Of a stretch of DNA of 64,000 bases, positions 20,604 to 28,740 are shown one piece after another; position 1 is the first letter of the stretch, and every line of letters starts with the position of its first letter. The translations under genes were made by a program, and so were the position numbers. Source of the DNA: Citreicella sp. C3M06 (GTDB taxonomy: Bacteria; Pseudomonadota; Alphaproteobacteria; Rhodobacterales; Rhodobacteraceae); assembly GCF_018860705.1 (NCBI RefSeq), contig NZ_JAHKQA010000073.1:1-64000 (forward strand), written 5' to 3'. The notes under the pieces are model-generated. The model was not told the origin of the DNA. It did not search any database and saw nothing but the letters and a program-made list of their open reading frames with translations.

Positions 20604-20607
20604 CGGA

Positions 20608-21135
20608 TCAGCTGCCCATGCCCATGGAGATCACGGTCACGGCGCGGCGGTTCTTGGAATAACACGCCTCGGAGGCGCAGACCTCGACCGGGCGTTCCTT
20701 GCCGTAGGACACAAAGCGCAGGCGGTTCGGCGCGATGCCCTTGGAGATCAGGTATTCCATGGTGGCGTTGGCGCGGCGGGCGCCAAGCGCGATGTTGTAT
20801 TCGCGGGTGCCCTGTTCGTCGGCGTGACCTTCGATCACGGCGAGATAGTCATTGTTGGTCATCAGCCATTGCGCCTGACCGTCAAGGGTGGCCTGCGCCT
20901 GCGCGCTAAGGGTCGACTGATCGACCGCGAAGAACACGCGGTCCCCGACGGTCTGGTTGAAATAGGCGGGCGAGGCCGGATCGTTGGCCGATCCCGGCAG
21001 CACGCCGCCGGAAACGCCGCCATTGGCGCCTGAACCGTAGCCGTCGCCAGCGCCGTTGCCGAAGCGGCCACCATTGGTACAGGCCGCCAGACCGAGAACG
21101 GCGGTGAGGATCAGAGCCTTGGAGAAGATATGCAT
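20608..21135 (-). CDS. pal: Peptidoglycan-associated lipoprotein Pal
   Basis: This 175-residue outer-membrane lipoprotein has lipobox GLAAC-T (Cys19), a Gly-rich linker (about 21-50) and an OmpA-like domain. The peptidoglycan-binding pattern VIEGHADEQGTREYNIALG and the conserved arginine in LGARRANA are intact. It anchors the outer membrane to peptidoglycan and binds TolB. ATG 21135 fits the lipoprotein start; longer upstream frames are not family-like. It lies between tolB and cpoB. Confidence 0.97.
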   Translation of the reverse strand: MHIFSKALILTAVLGLAACTNGGRFGNGAGDGYGSGANGGVSGGVLPGSANDPASPAYFNQTVGDRVFFAVDQSTLSAQAQATLDGQAQWLMTNNDYLAVIEGHADEQGTREYNIALGARRANATMEYLISKGIAPNRLRFVSYGKERPVEVCASEACYSKNRRAVTVISMGMGS

Positions 21136-21243
21136 GGAGATGTCCTGCTCGAATGTTGCCGATGTCTTAACATGGCGGTGACGTCTTGAAAACGGTTGCA
21201 GCATGCCCGGGATGAACCGTAGGCGCATTTCCCGGGCACCCTG

Positions 21244-22566
21244 TTACTGAAGCGGGCCCCAGGCCGGGTCGGAGGCGCCATCGGGGGTGCGCACGCGGGT
21301 CAGCTTGCGCCCGGCGACATCGACCGAATACAGCGACGACGTGCCCTGCGCGCCCAGCGTCTCGCGGCTGAACATGATCACCCGCCCGTTGGGGGCCCAT
21401 GTCGGGCCTTCGTCAAGCGGCGAGGCGGTCAGCAGGCGCTCTTCGCTGCCATCGGTGCGCATCACCCCGATGTGGAAGCGCCCTGACAGCTGCTTGGTAA
21501 AGGCGATAAGATCGCCGCGCGGCGACCAGACCGGCGTGCCATAGCGCCCCTGACCAAAGCTGATCCGCGTTGCCTCGCCGCCCGCTGCCGACATGATATA
21601 CAGCTGCTGCGTGCCCGAGCGGTCGCTTTCGAACACGATCCGGCTGCCATCGGGCGAAAAGCTCGGCGCGGTTTCGATCGAGGGCGTGAAGGTCAGCTGA
21701 CGCGTCGCACCGCTGGCAAGCTCCATCAGGTAGATGTCGGTGTTGCTGCCCGAGGTCACCGAATAGACCACCCGGCTGCCATCCGGCGAAAAGCGCGGCG
21801 CAAAGCTCATGACGCCGCCGCCGTTCTGCAGGATCTGGCTGCGCACCGAACCGACGTTGAGCACATGAATGCGCGGCTCGCCGGTCTCGTAGCTGGTATA
21901 CAGAACCCGGTCGCCACTGGGCGAGAACCGCGGCGCCAGCACGATGGAACGCGAATCGGTCAGGTATTGCACGTTGGCGCCGTCGTAATCCATGATCGCC
22001 AGCCGCTTGGCGCGCTGGTCCTTGGGGCCGCTTTCAGACACGAACACCACGCGGCTGTCGAAATAGCCGCTTTCGCCGGTCAGGCGGGTGTAGACCTGAT
22101 CGGCCACCTTGTGCGACAGCCTGCGCCAGCCATCGGCGGTGGCGGCGAATTGCATCCCCTGCCCCAGCTCGGTGCCCGAGAACACATCCCAGACGCGGAA
22201 TTTCACCGTGATGCGCCCGCCCTGCTCGGCGACCGAGCCGGTGAGCAGCACCAGCGCGTTGATAGCGCGCCAGTCGGCAAACTGCACCGGGGCCTCGAAC
22301 GAGGTCACCCGGCTGATATGCGCCTCGCGCGGGATTTCGCGAAACAGGCCGGTGCCGCTCAGATCGTCGGCGACCACCCGAGCCAGTTGCTGGGCATATT
22401 GCGACGCCCCCGGCGTTTCGGCGACAAAATCGGGCACGGCATAGGCCATCGGCTCGATGGTGCCCTCGGTGATCTCGATCCGCAGCGGGCCGTTCTGAGC
22501 CTGCGATGCGGCGGGCAACGCCACCACCGCAAGAAGGGCAAGGCAAAGCGCCATCAGCTGTTTCAT
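21244..22566 (-). CDS. tolB: Tol-Pal system beta-propeller protein TolB
   Basis: This 440-residue periplasmic protein has a signal peptide (about 1-24, ending ASQAQ), an N-terminal D1/D2 domain and a six-bladed WD-like propeller with repeated [10 protein letters not shown]-type strands. It connects Pal with TolA. I chose ATG 22566, which has GAGG 8 bases upstream. Alternatives are ATG 22578 and ATG 22689; the last overlaps the tolA stop as ATGA but would put 41 non-signal-like residues before the signal peptide. Confidence 0.95.
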   Translation of the reverse strand: MKQLMALCLALLAVVALPAASQAQNGPLRIEITEGTIEPMAYAVPDFVAETPGASQYAQQLARVVADDLSGTGLFREIPREAHISRVTSFEAPVQFADWRAINALVLLTGSVAEQGGRITVKFRVWDVFSGTELGQGMQFAATADGWRRLSHKVADQVYTRLTGESGYFDSRVVFVSESGPKDQRAKRLAIMDYDGANVQYLTDSRSIVLAPRFSPSGDRVLYTSYETGEPRIHVLNVGSVRSQILQNGGGVMSFAPRFSPDGSRVVYSVTSGSNTDIYLMELASGATRQLTFTPSIETAPSFSPDGSRIVFESDRSGTQQLYIMSAAGGEATRISFGQGRYGTPVWSPRGDLIAFTKQLSGRFHIGVMRTDGSEERLLTASPLDEGPTWAPNGRVIMFSRETLGAQGTSSLYSVDVAGRKLTRVRTPDGASDPAWGPLQ

Positions 22567-22685
22567 TCCGAACCTCATGTCTCTGGGGGCATCTCGCCCC
22601 TCTTGTTGTGACGCATCGGGGTGCGACGGCCCCCCTGAAAATCCCGCAAGACGCAGCGATGCGCGAAGTCTGGCCGCCTTTATGC

Positions 22686-23936
22686 TCATCTCAGCCTCAT
22701 TTCGTCGGGGTTAAAGGTCATCTCAATGCGCTTCCACTGCTCATACTTGTCCGAGGGCAGCGTGTAACCCGTGTCGCCCTGACAGCGCAGGATGGCGCGC
22801 CGCGCCGCCTGAAACGCCGCCTCGGAGGCCGCGCCGCTGCCGCCGCTGCTACTGAGCAGCTTCAGGCTGGAGCTGACCACACGGCCGTTGGGTTCCATAT
22901 CCATCGCGACGGTCACCGTGACGCTGGCAGCCTCGCTGCCCACATCGACCAGCCAGCAACGCTGCACCGCGACCCGCAGCGCGTCCTGCTCGCCGCGGGT
23001 CAGTGGCGGCCCCGAAGGCGCGGCCCCCTGCGTTGGTGCTCCGCCGCCCGCCAGCGCTTCGGCGATGGCATCGTCGACCGCCTCCTTGACCTCGGCGCTT
23101 TGCGTCGCAGGTTTCGCGGCGGGCTTTTCCGCTGGCGTGGCAGCGGCGGGCTTGTCGGCTGCCGCGGCGGCTGGGGCCTCGGGCTGCGGAGTTTCCTGCG
23201 CCTGCGCGATGTCGCGCGGGCGGGTCTTGGGCCGCATCGAGGATGCCGGTGCCGAAGCCGGCTCCTCGGCCTCGGTGACGATTTCGGTCGCGGTTTCCGG
23301 CGGCGCGGTTGCTTCCTGAGTCTCTTCCACGATCTCAGGCGCCACGGCCTCAGGCTCGGCGGCGTCCTGACGGGTTTCGGCCTCCGCAACATCCGGCGCG
23401 GGGGCAATCACCGGCTCGGCAGCGACGCGCGGCGCGGGCCGCGGTTTCGGGCGCGGCGCGGTGACGGGCGCAAGAACCTGCGGCACCTCTTCGAGTGCAG
23501 GCGGCAGCGGCTCGGGCACCGGCTGCGGTTCGGGAACGGGTTGCGGTTCGGGCACCACAGCGGGCTCCGGGGTTGGTTCGGGCGCAGGCTCCGGAATCGG
23601 CTCGGGCGCTGCCTCGGGTTCGGGCGTCGGCTCAGGCTCGGGCGTTGGCGCTGGCACGGGCTCGGGCTCTGGCACGGGCTCTGGCGCAGGCACGGGTTCG
23701 GGCGCCAAGGTGGGTGCCTCGACCTGATCCTGTACCTTCGGCGCGCGCGCCGCTTCTGTCATCGCTGCGAACTCCGCCTCGGAAATCACCGAGATATCGG
23801 CAACCTCGAATTCAGGCGGATCGGGCCGGAAGACGTTGCCAAGCAACGCCCACAGGATCACGAGGGCGTGCGCCCCTCCGGATATGGCAAGTGATCTGCG
23901 CAATCGCGCCCCCTCAACCGCCGCTCGCGCCGTCAA
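22686..23936 (-). CDS. tolA: TolA energy transducer with long Pro/Glu linker
   Basis: This 416-residue protein spans the periplasm between TolQR and TolB/Pal. One N-terminal membrane segment (about 15-33, [16 protein letters not shown]) is followed by a long low-complexity stalk. Residues 77-148 are almost pure Pro-Glu-Pro-Val/Thr repeats in place of the Ala/Lys helix of E. coli TolA. The C-terminal domain (about 320-416) has the TonB/TolA-like pattern [15 protein letters not shown]. The start overlaps tolR by 23 bases. Confidence 0.93.
   Translation of the reverse strand: MTARAAVEGARLRRSLAISGGAHALVILWALLGNVFRPDPPEFEVADISVISEAEFAAMTEAARAPKVQDQVEAPTLAPEPVPAPEPVPEPEPVPAPTPEPEPTPEPEAAPEPIPEPAPEPTPEPAVVPEPQPVPEPQPVPEPLPPALEEVPQVLAPVTAPRPKPRPAPRVAAEPVIAPAPDVAEAETRQDAAEPEAVAPEIVEETQEATAPPETATEIVTEAEEPASAPASSMRPKTRPRDIAQAQETPQPEAPAAAAADKPAAATPAEKPAAKPATQSAEVKEAVDDAIAEALAGGGAPTQGAAPSGPPLTRGEQDALRVAVQRCWLVDVGSEAASVTVTVAMDMEPNGRVVSSSLKLLSSSGGSGAASEAAFQAARRAILRCQGDTGYTLPSDKYEQWKRIEMTFNPDEMRLR
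23493..23708 (-). repeat. Tandem Pro-Glu coding repeat in tolA stalk
   Basis: About 72 codons encode near-perfect repeats of EPVPEP / EPTPEP units. At DNA level the plus strand shows repeated GGCTCGGGC / GGTTCGGGC 6- to 9-mers, prone to slippage. The stalk length is therefore likely to vary between strains without breaking the frame. Confidence 0.85.
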
Positions 23937-24393
23937 GCGCGGGGCCGCCAGTGTCGGTCACCAGACCGATCGAGGAAAAGCCGCCCCTGTTCAGCGCCCC
24001 CATCACCTGAGCGACGGTCTGATAGGGCACCGCCCCGTCGGCGCGCAGGAAGATGCGATCATCGGCCCGCTCGGCCGCGATGGCGCGCAGGCGGCTCACC
24101 AGTTCTTCCATCGTGACCTCGGTGGTCTGGATCGACACAAGACCCTCGGCGGTGATGGTCACGGTCAGCGGCTCTTCGGTATCGGCGGGCAGCGAACTGG
24201 CCGCCGTCTTGGGCAGCTCGACCGGCACGCCCACCGTCAGCAGCGGAGCCGCCACCATGAAGATGATCAGCAAGACCAGCATGACGTCGACCATGGGGGT
24301 GACGTTGATCTCGGCCATGGGCCGGTTGGCACCGCTGCCGCGCCGCCGCCTGCGACCGCCGCCGCCGCTCGATTTCATCACACCCCCACCCAT
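23914..24393 (-). CDS. tolR: Tol-Pal system protein TolR (ExbD family)
   Basis: This protein of up to 159 residues has a basic N terminus (RRRRRG), one membrane segment (about 33-52) with the essential aspartate in [18 protein letters not shown], and a periplasmic domain to residue 150. It works with TolQ as a proton-driven stator. ATG 24393 is 3 bases after the tolQ stop; the alternative start MKSSGGGG at ATG 24378 has a GGTGGGGG run upstream and is equally possible. Confidence 0.95.
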   Translation of the reverse strand: MGGGVMKSSGGGGRRRRRGSGANRPMAEINVTPMVDVMLVLLIIFMVAAPLLTVGVPVELPKTAASSLPADTEEPLTVTITAEGLVSIQTTEVTMEELVSRLRAIAAERADDRIFLRADGAVPYQTVAQVMGALNRGGFSSIGLVTDTGGPALDGASGG

Positions 24394-24396
24394 GGA

Positions 24397-25092
24397 TCAG
24401 GAATCCAGCTGGCGCGAGAGGATGGTCGAGAATTCGTCGGCAAAGGCTTCGTATCCGGCGATGATCCGGTCGCTGTCGGCAGAGAGCTTGTTGTAAAAGA
24501 TCACCGCCGGGATCGCCGCGACAAGGCCAAGCGCCGTGGCAAACAGCGCCTCGGCGATGCCGGGGGCCACGACCACAAGCGAGGTGTCCTGCTGCTGCGC
24601 GATCTCGATGAAGGCATGCATGATGCCCCAGACCGTGCCGAACAGCCCGACGAAGGGCGCGGCAGACGCGACCGTCGCCAGCACCGGCAGACCCTTTTGC
24701 AGGCTTTCGGATTCCTTGAGGATCGCCACGTCCATCGAACGGTCGATGCGGGCATGCGCCCCGGCGATCATGCCGCCATCTTCCCGGTGCGAGCGGCGCC
24801 ATTCGGTCATGCCAGCGGCAAAGACCCGCTGCGAGCGGCCCTTGGGCGCTGCGCCGATCTGGTCATACAGCTCGTCGAGCGGCTCGCCCGACCAGAACGC
24901 CTCGTCAAAGCGGCGCGACTCGCGTCGGGCGCGGCGGTAGCTCACCAGCTTTTCGCCGATGATCGCCCAACCCCAGATCGAGGACAGCACCAGCATCAGC
25001 ATCACCAGCTTCACCGTCAGCGTGGCACGCGCGAAAAGGCCCCACATGGAGAAATCTATCTCCTGCGCGACCGCAAGGGTGTTTGGATCCAT
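24397..25092 (-). CDS. tolQ: Tol-Pal system protein TolQ (ExbB/MotA family)
   Basis: This 231-residue inner membrane protein has three membrane segments: about 17-40, 130-152 and 165-190. The conserved stretches GLFGTVWGIMHAF and VAPGIAEALFATALGLVAAIPAV line the proton channel. It begins the minus-strand tolQRAB-pal-cpoB run; the ybgC gene lies 460 bases upstream instead of adjacent to tolQ, so the operon is interrupted at its head. Confidence 0.97.
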   Translation of the reverse strand: MDPNTLAVAQEIDFSMWGLFARATLTVKLVMLMLVLSSIWGWAIIGEKLVSYRRARRESRRFDEAFWSGEPLDELYDQIGAAPKGRSQRVFAAGMTEWRRSHREDGGMIAGAHARIDRSMDVAILKESESLQKGLPVLATVASAAPFVGLFGTVWGIMHAFIEIAQQQDTSLVVVAPGIAEALFATALGLVAAIPAVIFYNKLSADSDRIIAGYEAFADEFSTILSRQLDS

Positions 25093-25552
25093 AAGCCTGC
25101 TCTTCTCTCGTCGGGCCCCTGTGTACGAGGCTCTCGTTATCCGTGATTCTAACGGATTTGCAGAGCCAACGCCAACACATTGACGTGTGGGTCGTTACAT
25201 CCTGACGCGGGACGAATTATCGTCGGCGGATGTGCGCCGAGTGGCCCGCCATGTGGAGGGCATATGATCGACGCCGGGCCACGCAGCGGGCGCATCGCAC
25301 ATGTGCTGGCCGCCGGTGATGCAGCCGCGATCCGCGGGCGAAGGACCGGCAGAGCGTAGGATGCCTTCGCCCTTGCCATTGGCCAATCGGATCAGCGCGG
25401 TGCGTCGCGCAGCGGTTCGGGGGCAAGCTCTCTTGTCAGCAGAACGCCCCGTCCATCAGCAGCGTGGCACGCAGTCCGACTTCGGTCCGGACATCCCCGA
25501 TCCCGCCTTCGGCATCGGGCGACGTGACGTGGCCCATGCCAGAGCCGCGCAA
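25093..25552. other. Intergenic region between ybgC and tolQ; no supported gene
   Basis: In related genomes ybgC often abuts tolQ, but here 460 bases lie between them. Several short frames are open on both strands; none has a ribosome binding site or a recognisable product. The segment next to tolQ (25,093-25,200) should hold the tol promoter. The rest may be decayed coding sequence, but I see no family match. Confidence 0.5.
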
Positions 25553-25939
25553 TCAGTGCACCTTGCGCCGGATCTGCTGCGGCAGGCGCGTCGGCAGCCC
25601 GTCGAGGGTCATGGCAACCAGCGTCACCTCGGCGGTGAACAGCGGCGCGCCGGCCTTGAGCACCTCCTGATGCAGCACCAGCCGCACGCCGCTGACCGAT
25701 GCGGTGCGGGTGGTCACCATCAGATCCTCGCCAAATCTGGCGGGGGCGCGGTAATCGGCTTCGATCCGGCGCAGAACGAACACCACGCCCTCGTGCTCGC
25801 GCAGCGCGTTCTGGTCGACGCCAAGGCTGCGGACCCAGTCCGACCGGGCCCGCTCGATGTATTTCAGGTAGTTGGCATGATAGACGATGCCCGCCATATC
25901 GGTGTCTTCGTAATAGACCTGCACCCGGAATTCATGCAT
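25553..25939 (-). CDS. ybgC: Tol-Pal-associated acyl-CoA thioesterase YbgC
   Basis: This 128-residue hotdog-fold thioesterase has the YbgC signature VYYEDTDMAGIVYHANYLKY, with the catalytic Asp in EDTDMAG and the NYLKYIERAR helix. It hydrolyses short acyl-CoA or acyl-ACP and is usually encoded at the head of the tol operon. ATG 25939 is the only sensible start. A 460-base gap separates it from tolQ on the same strand. Confidence 0.93.
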   Translation of the reverse strand: MHEFRVQVYYEDTDMAGIVYHANYLKYIERARSDWVRSLGVDQNALREHEGVVFVLRRIEADYRAPARFGEDLMVTTRTASVSGVRLVLHQEVLKAGAPLFTAEVTLVAMTLDGLPTRLPQQIRRKVH

Positions 25940-26053
25940 TGCGCCCGCCTCTTGCGTGGATGTCCTGCCTGTCCCGGCGCGAGCGTATGTGTCGCAGGCG
26001 CAGAGCGCAACCCGCGCTTTTCCGGCGCGCTCAAAGCGCCTAAACCTCGCGTC

Positions 26054-27229
26054 ATGCAGACGATCCTCATCCTTGCGATCACCCTGAGCGCGGGTGCGTT
26101 CCTCGCTTGGCCCCGGCTGGCAAAAGCCACGCTGTGGCGCGCCACGATCACCCCGCTGGCCTCGATCATCGGCAGCGGGTTCCTCGTGCTCGGGCCGGTG
26201 CTGAACGCTGCCTACGGGGGCTTTGCCCCGCTGGCCATGGCGGCGCTGTGTCTTGTGGCCTGGGGCTTTGGCACGGCGATAAGGGCCAACATCGCCCGCC
26301 GCGCGGCAGGCGTGCGCAGCGCCTTCGAAGAGCGGGTCGAGACGCTGGCCTCATGGGCGCTGGCCGTCGCCTATTTCATCTCTGTCGCCTATTACCTCAA
26401 CCTTCTGGGCGCCTTTGGCACCCATCTGACGCCGTGGAACGACACGGTGTATGCGCGGGTGCTGACCAGCGCGGTGCTGCTGGCAATCCTTGTCATCGGC
26501 TGGCGCAAGGGGTTTGCGGCGCTCGAACGGCTGGAACAGGTCAGCGTCGGGCTGAAACTGGCGATCATCGCCGGGTTGCTGGCGGGGCTGGCGTGGTATG
26601 TCGCCGGGCTGGCATCGCAGGGCGGGCTGCGGATCGATGCGCCAAGCGAGACCGGCTGGAGCGGACTCGCCATCGGTTTCGGCCTGATCGTCACGGTGCA
26701 GGGCTTTGAAACCTCGCGCTATCTTGGCGATGAATACGACGCGGCCACCCGCATCCGGTCGATGAAACTGGCGCAGATCGTCTCGGCGGCGATCTACATG
26801 GTCTATGTGGCGATGCTGGCCTATGCCTTCGATACGCCAGACGGGGCGCTGGACGAGACGGCGATCATCGGGATGATGGCGCAGGTCTCGCCGATCCTGC
26901 CATTGCTGTTGACGGCGGCCGCATTGGCGGCGCAGTTCAGCGCGGCGGTGGCCGACACCGGCGGCGCAGGCGGGCTGGTCGAGGAGCTGACCCGGCGGCG
27001 GGTGCCGCTGCGGGTCTGCTATGCGGCGCTGGTCGGGTTCGGGCTGATGCTGACATGGGGCGCGGATGTGTTCCAGATCATCGCCTATGCCTCGCGGGCC
27101 TTTGCCGCCTATTACGCCCTGCAATGCCTGATCGCATGGCGCGGGGCGCGCGGTACAAGGGCGGCGCTGTTTGGCGCGCTGGCGCTGCTGGGCGCGGCGA
27201 TCACGCTGTTCGGGGTGCCAATCGAATAG
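26054..27229 (+). CDS. APC-superfamily-like membrane transporter (hypothetical permease)
   Basis: This 391-residue protein is hydrophobic throughout, with about 11 membrane segments. The segment PLASIIGSGFLVLGPVLNAAYG near the N terminus resembles the unwound first helix of APC/LeuT-fold transporters, and VQGFETSRYLGDEY resembles their sixth helix. That suggests a secondary transporter of amino-acid-like substrates, but I do not recognise a family with known substrate. ATG 26054 starts directly in the first helix; the frame extends upstream through sequence antisense to ybgC. Its stop touches the stop of the convergent holA with no spacer. Confidence 0.75.
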   Translation: MQTILILAITLSAGAFLAWPRLAKATLWRATITPLASIIGSGFLVLGPVLNAAYGGFAPLAMAALCLVAWGFGTAIRANIARRAAGVRSAFEERVETLASWALAVAYFISVAYYLNLLGAFGTHLTPWNDTVYARVLTSAVLLAILVIGWRKGFAALERLEQVSVGLKLAIIAGLLAGLAWYVAGLASQGGLRIDAPSETGWSGLAIGFGLIVTVQGFETSRYLGDEYDAATRIRSMKLAQIVSAAIYMVYVAMLAYAFDTPDGALDETAIIGMMAQVSPILPLLLTAAALAAQFSAAVADTGGAGGLVEELTRRRVPLRVCYAALVGFGLMLTWGADVFQIIAYASRAFAAYYALQCLIAWRGARGTRAALFGALALLGAAITLFGVPIE

Positions 27230-28258
27230 TCAGCGCCGGTTGGCCAGCCATGCCAGCCGCACAAAGCCGCGCTCGACCAGCGCCATGGCCGGGGCGCGCT
27301 GCCCAGCCGAGCGCAGCGACAGGTCGGTGTCCATCAGCATCCCCAGCGCCCGTTCCAGCCCGTCGGCCGACCAGCCCTGCGCCTGCCGCAGCATCCGCTC
27401 GCGCCGCGGCCCGAACAGCGGCGGGCGCAGGCTCTGCACCGCCGCCGAGGGCCCGCCCCGCGCCGAGGCCAGCGTATACAGCACCCGGAAATGCCGCATC
27501 GCCATGATCAGCAAGGTCACCGGGTTCATCCCCTGCGCCGCCAGCCGCTGCATCAGCGGGCCGATCTCGGCCGAGCGGCCTTCGGCGACCACATGCAGGA
27601 TGTCATCCAGCTCTGCTTCGATCGAGGCCGGCGCGCAGGCCATCACCTCATCCGGGGTCAGCGGCGCGGGATCGTCCAGTTTGTAAAGCGAGACCTTTTC
27701 CAAAACCTGACGGAAATCGCCCGGCTCGAGCGCCCGCGCCAGCGATTCAAGCGCATCCCACGCGGCGCGGTCGATCTGTTCAAGCCCGGCCTTGCGCAGC
27801 GCCGCCTCGATCTCTTCGCGGCCCGGGGGTTCGGAATAGATGCCGATGGACAGCGCGTTGCGATGCCCCTCGAACAGCTTTCGCAGCTTGGATTTGCCGC
27901 TGAGCTGACCGGCGGTGACGATGACCTGCGCATCACCCTCGCGCCAATCCTCAAGCGCGGGTTTCAGCGTGTCGGCCAGCCCGTCGCCAGCGTCTTCGAC
28001 AAAGGCGACGCGCGGGCCGGGGAAAAACCCCTGCGCCTTGATCGCATCCAGCAGCAGCGCCGGATCGCGGCGCAGATCGGCGGCGGGAATGCGGGTGTGG
28101 CGCATTTCGGCCTCGCCCTCGGGGCCGATCAGCGCGGCGATAACCTGCTGGCGGCGGTGCGCGACGCGCATGGTGTCATCGCCGAACAGCAGCACGCCCG
28201 CGCGAGTCGGGTCGGGCTTGCGAAAGAAAGCCTGCGCGTCCCGCCCCGTCAGTTTCAT
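27230..28258 (-). CDS. holA: DNA polymerase III subunit delta
   Basis: This 342-residue protein is the clamp-loader subunit that opens the beta sliding clamp. Typical features are VLLFGDDTMRVAHRRQQVIAAL near the N terminus, FFPGPRVAFVEDAGD, VIVTAGQLSGKSKLRK and an all-helical C-terminal collar domain. ATG 28258 overlaps the lptE stop (ATGA). The lptE-holA pairing is widely conserved in proteobacteria and supports both assignments. Confidence 0.94.
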   Translation of the reverse strand: MKLTGRDAQAFFRKPDPTRAGVLLFGDDTMRVAHRRQQVIAALIGPEGEAEMRHTRIPAADLRRDPALLLDAIKAQGFFPGPRVAFVEDAGDGLADTLKPALEDWREGDAQVIVTAGQLSGKSKLRKLFEGHRNALSIGIYSEPPGREEIEAALRKAGLEQIDRAAWDALESLARALEPGDFRQVLEKVSLYKLDDPAPLTPDEVMACAPASIEAELDDILHVVAEGRSAEIGPLMQRLAAQGMNPVTLLIMAMRHFRVLYTLASARGGPSAAVQSLRPPLFGPRRERMLRQAQGWSADGLERALGMLMDTDLSLRSAGQRAPAMALVERGFVRLAWLANRR

Positions 28259-28740
28259 GGCGCCAGCTTGTCCGCGTCAAGCAGCAGCCGGTCGATGACC
28301 TGATCCGCCAGAAGGATCATCAAGCGCTGGCGCGCATCGCTTTGCGACGCCTGCCGCGAGGCGCTGGAGCCGGTAACCGAATAGCCGGTAAACGCGTCGG
28401 TCCGCCCCGAGATCAGCACCTCGCTGCCGCCAACCGGCATCAGCGCGTAGGTCGCGCGCCCGGTCAGCTGATAGCGCGTGGTGGTCCCGTCCGCGAGGCT
28501 GCCAAGCCCGGTGGAATTCACCGTGATGTCGCGCACCAGCGCATAGGGGCCGGAAGCGCGCCCCATGCGCTCCTCGAAGCGCAGGTTGAAGGCGTAGTCG
28601 TCACTATCCTCCGGATCGGGCAGCGCAATGCTGCCGAGCAGCTTGCTGCCGCCGCCCTGCGGCCCGTAGACCGGGGTGAAGCCGCAAGCGGCGAGCGCCC
28701 CGAGCCCCAGCAGGACCCACCGGCGATCAGGCGACCACAT
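28255..28740 (-). CDS. lptE: LPS assembly lipoprotein LptE
   Basis: This 161-residue protein has a lipoprotein signal (GALAAC-G, cysteine near residue 19) and the start [11 protein letters not shown], which is the typical mature N terminus of alphaproteobacterial LptE. LptE plugs the LptD barrel that inserts lipopolysaccharide in the outer membrane. ATG 28740 lies inside the end of leuS (14-base overlap) with GGCGGA upstream. The order leuS-lptE-holA is standard. Confidence 0.92.
   Translation of the reverse strand: MWSPDRRWVLLGLGALAACGFTPVYGPQGGGSKLLGSIALPDPEDSDDYAFNLRFEERMGRASGPYALVRDITVNSTGLGSLADGTTTRYQLTGRATYALMPVGGSEVLISGRTDAFTGYSVTGSSASRQASQSDARQRLMILLADQVIDRLLLDADKLAP

Noticed and set aside
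22566-22689. TolB start at ATG 22689 overlapping the tolA stop (ATGA)
   Set aside because: The overlap is attractive, but it would place about 41 residues before a clear signal peptide; ATG 22566 with GAGG is better. It could still be a coupling device.
23493-23708. CRISPR-like or satellite repeat
   Set aside because: The periodic pattern is in-frame coding sequence of the TolA stalk with no spacers.
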